Positions 62,523-64,000 of a DNA stretch of 64,000 nucleotides are shown one piece after another (position 1 is the first letter of the stretch; every line of letters begins with the position of its first letter). This DNA comes from Sindora glabra (lineage: Eukaryota > Streptophyta > Magnoliopsida > Fabales > Fabaceae): positions 79,255,693 to 79,319,692 of the forward strand of contig CM035232.1 of assembly GCA_020226215.1 (NCBI GenBank). Direction: 5' to 3'. A model generated the notes under the pieces. The model was not told where the DNA came from, did no database searches, and saw nothing but the letters and a program-made list of their open reading frames with translations. The position numbers and the translations under genes are program-made.

Positions 62523-62744
62523 TTGAACACACAAAATTATTGCCAAAATTTCCTTTTTTGGAGTAGAATAATTTTGCTGTACAGGATTCCAATGCTTGGA
62601 TGCAAATGCAACTATATGCTCTTTGCCATTTGAAATTTGTTTCAAAATACCACCATATCCTAAATCAAATGCATCAGTTTCAACGATTTTGGATGCAGTA
62701 GGATTTGAAATATGCAGACAAAGTAGACTTTTAACTTGACTCTC
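62523..62744 (-). pseudogene. Endogenous pararetrovirus (Caulimoviridae-type) RNase H fragment
   Basis: The minus strand has an open reading of about 70 codons from roughly 62738 downwards. It contains QVKSLLCLHISNP (the link after reverse transcriptase), then ETDAFDLGYGG with the first catalytic Asp, a segment ending WNPVQQNY, and STPKKEIL with the catalytic Glu, then LCVQKF. This combination, especially the GYGG and the LCVQKF stretch, fits plant pararetroviruses such as the florendovirus-like group better than Ty3/gypsy elements. Both sides are missing: a TA run follows at the C-terminal side, and plastid DNA replaces the reverse transcriptase side. It is an old genomic fossil with no capacity to act. 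Confidence 0.75.
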
Positions 62745-62751
62745 GACTTGT

Positions 62752-62761
62752 GGGGGGGGGG
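62752..62761. repeat. G10 homopolymer at a junction
   Basis: Ten consecutive G's lie exactly where pararetrovirus-like sequence gives way to plastid-like sequence. Part may derive from a short G run in ycf2, but its length exceeds what I recall there. Confidence 0.85.
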
Positions 62762-64000
62762 TATTTTAGTGATAGGTTCTATAAGAACTGGACGATCCTA
62801 TTTGGTCAAATACCTAGCGACAAACTCCTATGTTTCTTTCATTACAGTATTTCTAAACAAGTTCCTGGATAACAAGCATAAGGGTTTTCTTATTGATGAT
62901 AGTGACAATAGTGAGGATATTGATGATAGTGACGATATCGACTGTGACCTTGATACGGAGTTGGAGCTTCTAACTATGATGAATGCGCTAACTATGGATA
63001 TGATGCCGGAAATAGACTAATTTTATATCACCCTTCAATTCGAATTAGCAAAAGCAATGTCTCCTTGTATAATATGGATTCCAAACATTTATGATCTGGA
63101 TGGGAATGAGTCGAATTACTTATCCCTCGGTTTATTAGTGAACTATCTCTCCAGGGATTGTGAAAGATGTTCCACTAGAAATATTCTTGTTATTGCTTCG
63201 ACTCATATTCCCCAAAAAGTAGATCCCGCTCTAATAGCTCCGAATAAATTAAATACATGCATTAAGATACGAAGGCTTCTTATTCCACAACAACGAAAGC
63301 ACTTTTTCACTCTTTCATATACTAGGGGATTTCACTTGGAAAAGAAAATGTTCCATACTAATGTATTCGGGTCCATAACTATGGGTTCCAATGTACGAGA
63401 TCTTGTAGCACTTACTAATGAGGCCCTATCGATTAGTATTATACAAAAGAAATCCATTATAGACACTAATATAATTCGATCTGCTCTTCATAGACAAACT
63501 TGGGATTTAGGATCCAAGGTAAGATCGGTTCAAGATCATGGGATCCTTTTCTATCAGACAGGAAGGGCTGTTTCACAAAATGTACTTCTAAGTAATTGCT
63601 CCATAGATCCTATATCTATCTATATGAAGAAGAAATCATGTAACGAAGGGGATTCTTATTTGTACAAATGGTACTTCGAACTTGGAACAAGCATGAAGAA
63701 ATTAATGATACTTCTTTATCTTTTGAATTGTTCTGCCAGATTGGTCGCTCAAGACCTTTGGTCTCTACCCGGACCTGATGAAAAAAATGGGATCACTTCT
63801 TATTGACTCGTTGAGAATGATTCTGATCTAGTTCATGGCCTATTAGAAGTAGAAGGCGTTCTGATGGGATCCTCACGGACAGAAAAAAATTGCAGTCAGT
63901 TTGATAATGATCGAGTGACATTGCTTCTTCAGCCCGAACTAAGGAATCCCTTAAATAGGATTAAAATGGATCTTGTTCTATCGTTGATAAGAGATTTCTC
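62762..64000 (+). pseudogene. ycf2: Truncated ycf2 fragment with stops and a frameshift
   Basis: Ycf2 is a very large plastid-encoded AAA-type protein, reported as part of the ATPase motor at the inner envelope that works with protein import. Here only the ATP-binding region and what follows are present. GSIRTGRS (from about 62775) is the Walker A-like stretch, where the conserved protein has Gly instead of Arg. The acidic SDDIDD block is shortened. TAA at 63018 stands where CGA (Arg of IDRFYITLQF) is expected, and the same frame resumes with FYITLQFELAKAMSP. A second stop, TGA at 63804, replaces GGA before LVENDSDLVHG. Near 63950-63963 one base seems lost, shifting the frame before NGSCSIVD. 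Comparison bases are from memory of conserved ycf2. Confidence 0.93.

Larger units (their letters stand above)
62752..64000 (+). mobile_element. Nuclear insertion of plastid DNA (NUPT), right end outside window
   Basis: From the G run onward the sequence follows plastid ycf2 continuously and is clearly less AT-rich than the surroundings. The junction on the left is with non-plastid nuclear sequence, and several disabling changes are present, so this is not plastid contamination. The insertion continues past the end of the window. Confidence 0.93.

Noticed and set aside
62736..63020. ycf2 fragment as an intact short gene starting at 62736
   Set aside because: The apparent start is a TTG in non-plastid sequence ahead of the G run. 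The frame is an internal part of ycf2 ended by a new stop.

Overview
The window looks like nuclear DNA of a eudicot plant, probably from a gene-poor, heterochromatic or pericentromeric region. It is very AT-rich and I see no intact host gene. What can be recognised is plant mobile DNA: long LTRs with a tRNA-iMet-type primer binding site, hAT and CACTA DNA transposons, a 5'-truncated LINE, an endogenous pararetrovirus remnant and a nuclear insertion of plastid ycf2. I do not assign a species or family.

Layout. 1-7090 holds two degraded plus-strand LTR-like units; a 578-bp tandem duplication spans the 3' end of the first and its flank. 7091-16701 is old non-coding repeat DNA containing a 2.5-kb solo LTR with perfect 5-bp target duplications (Y1, 9094-11619) and a minus-strand LTR beside a primer binding site (12603-15368). 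16702-37233 is one minus-strand, non-coding element (X) of LARD type. It has paired LTRs, primer binding site, polypurine tract and a target duplication (GTGTT/ATGTT), and has been opened by later insertions: Y2 (a near twin of Y1), W, and Z. Z itself carries an A-family LTR, which carries a 165-bp foldback MITE, so the nesting is four levels deep. 37239-41824 is old repeat DNA with a 736-bp hAT element flanked by a perfect 8-bp duplication. 41825-47138 is an LTR (S0) split by a same-family solo LTR (S1) with perfect CCTAT duplications. 47139-51400 holds A-family LTRs, the last followed by a primer binding site and running into a 100-N gap (51401-51500).

After the gap the content changes to DNA transposons and insertions: a 395-bp hAT element, a heavily broken CACTA (TNP2-type) transposase pseudogene (54355-57650), a small hAT MITE, a minus-strand LINE tail with an 18-bp target duplication, and two adjacent short tandem duplications at 60019-60358. 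The window ends with a fragment of caulimovirid-type RNase H (minus strand, about 62523-62744) placed within about 12 bases of a ycf2 insertion that runs off the right edge.

No gene set here works together as a pathway. The story is layered insertion, with decay mostly by C-to-T/G-to-A transitions: LTR ends TG..CA have often become TA, and a CGA codon of ycf2 has become TAA. The clearest structures are those fixed by target-site duplications. Family labels A, C, S, V, W, X, Y and Z are mine. All homology calls come from reading the sequence and from memory of the families, not from database searches.
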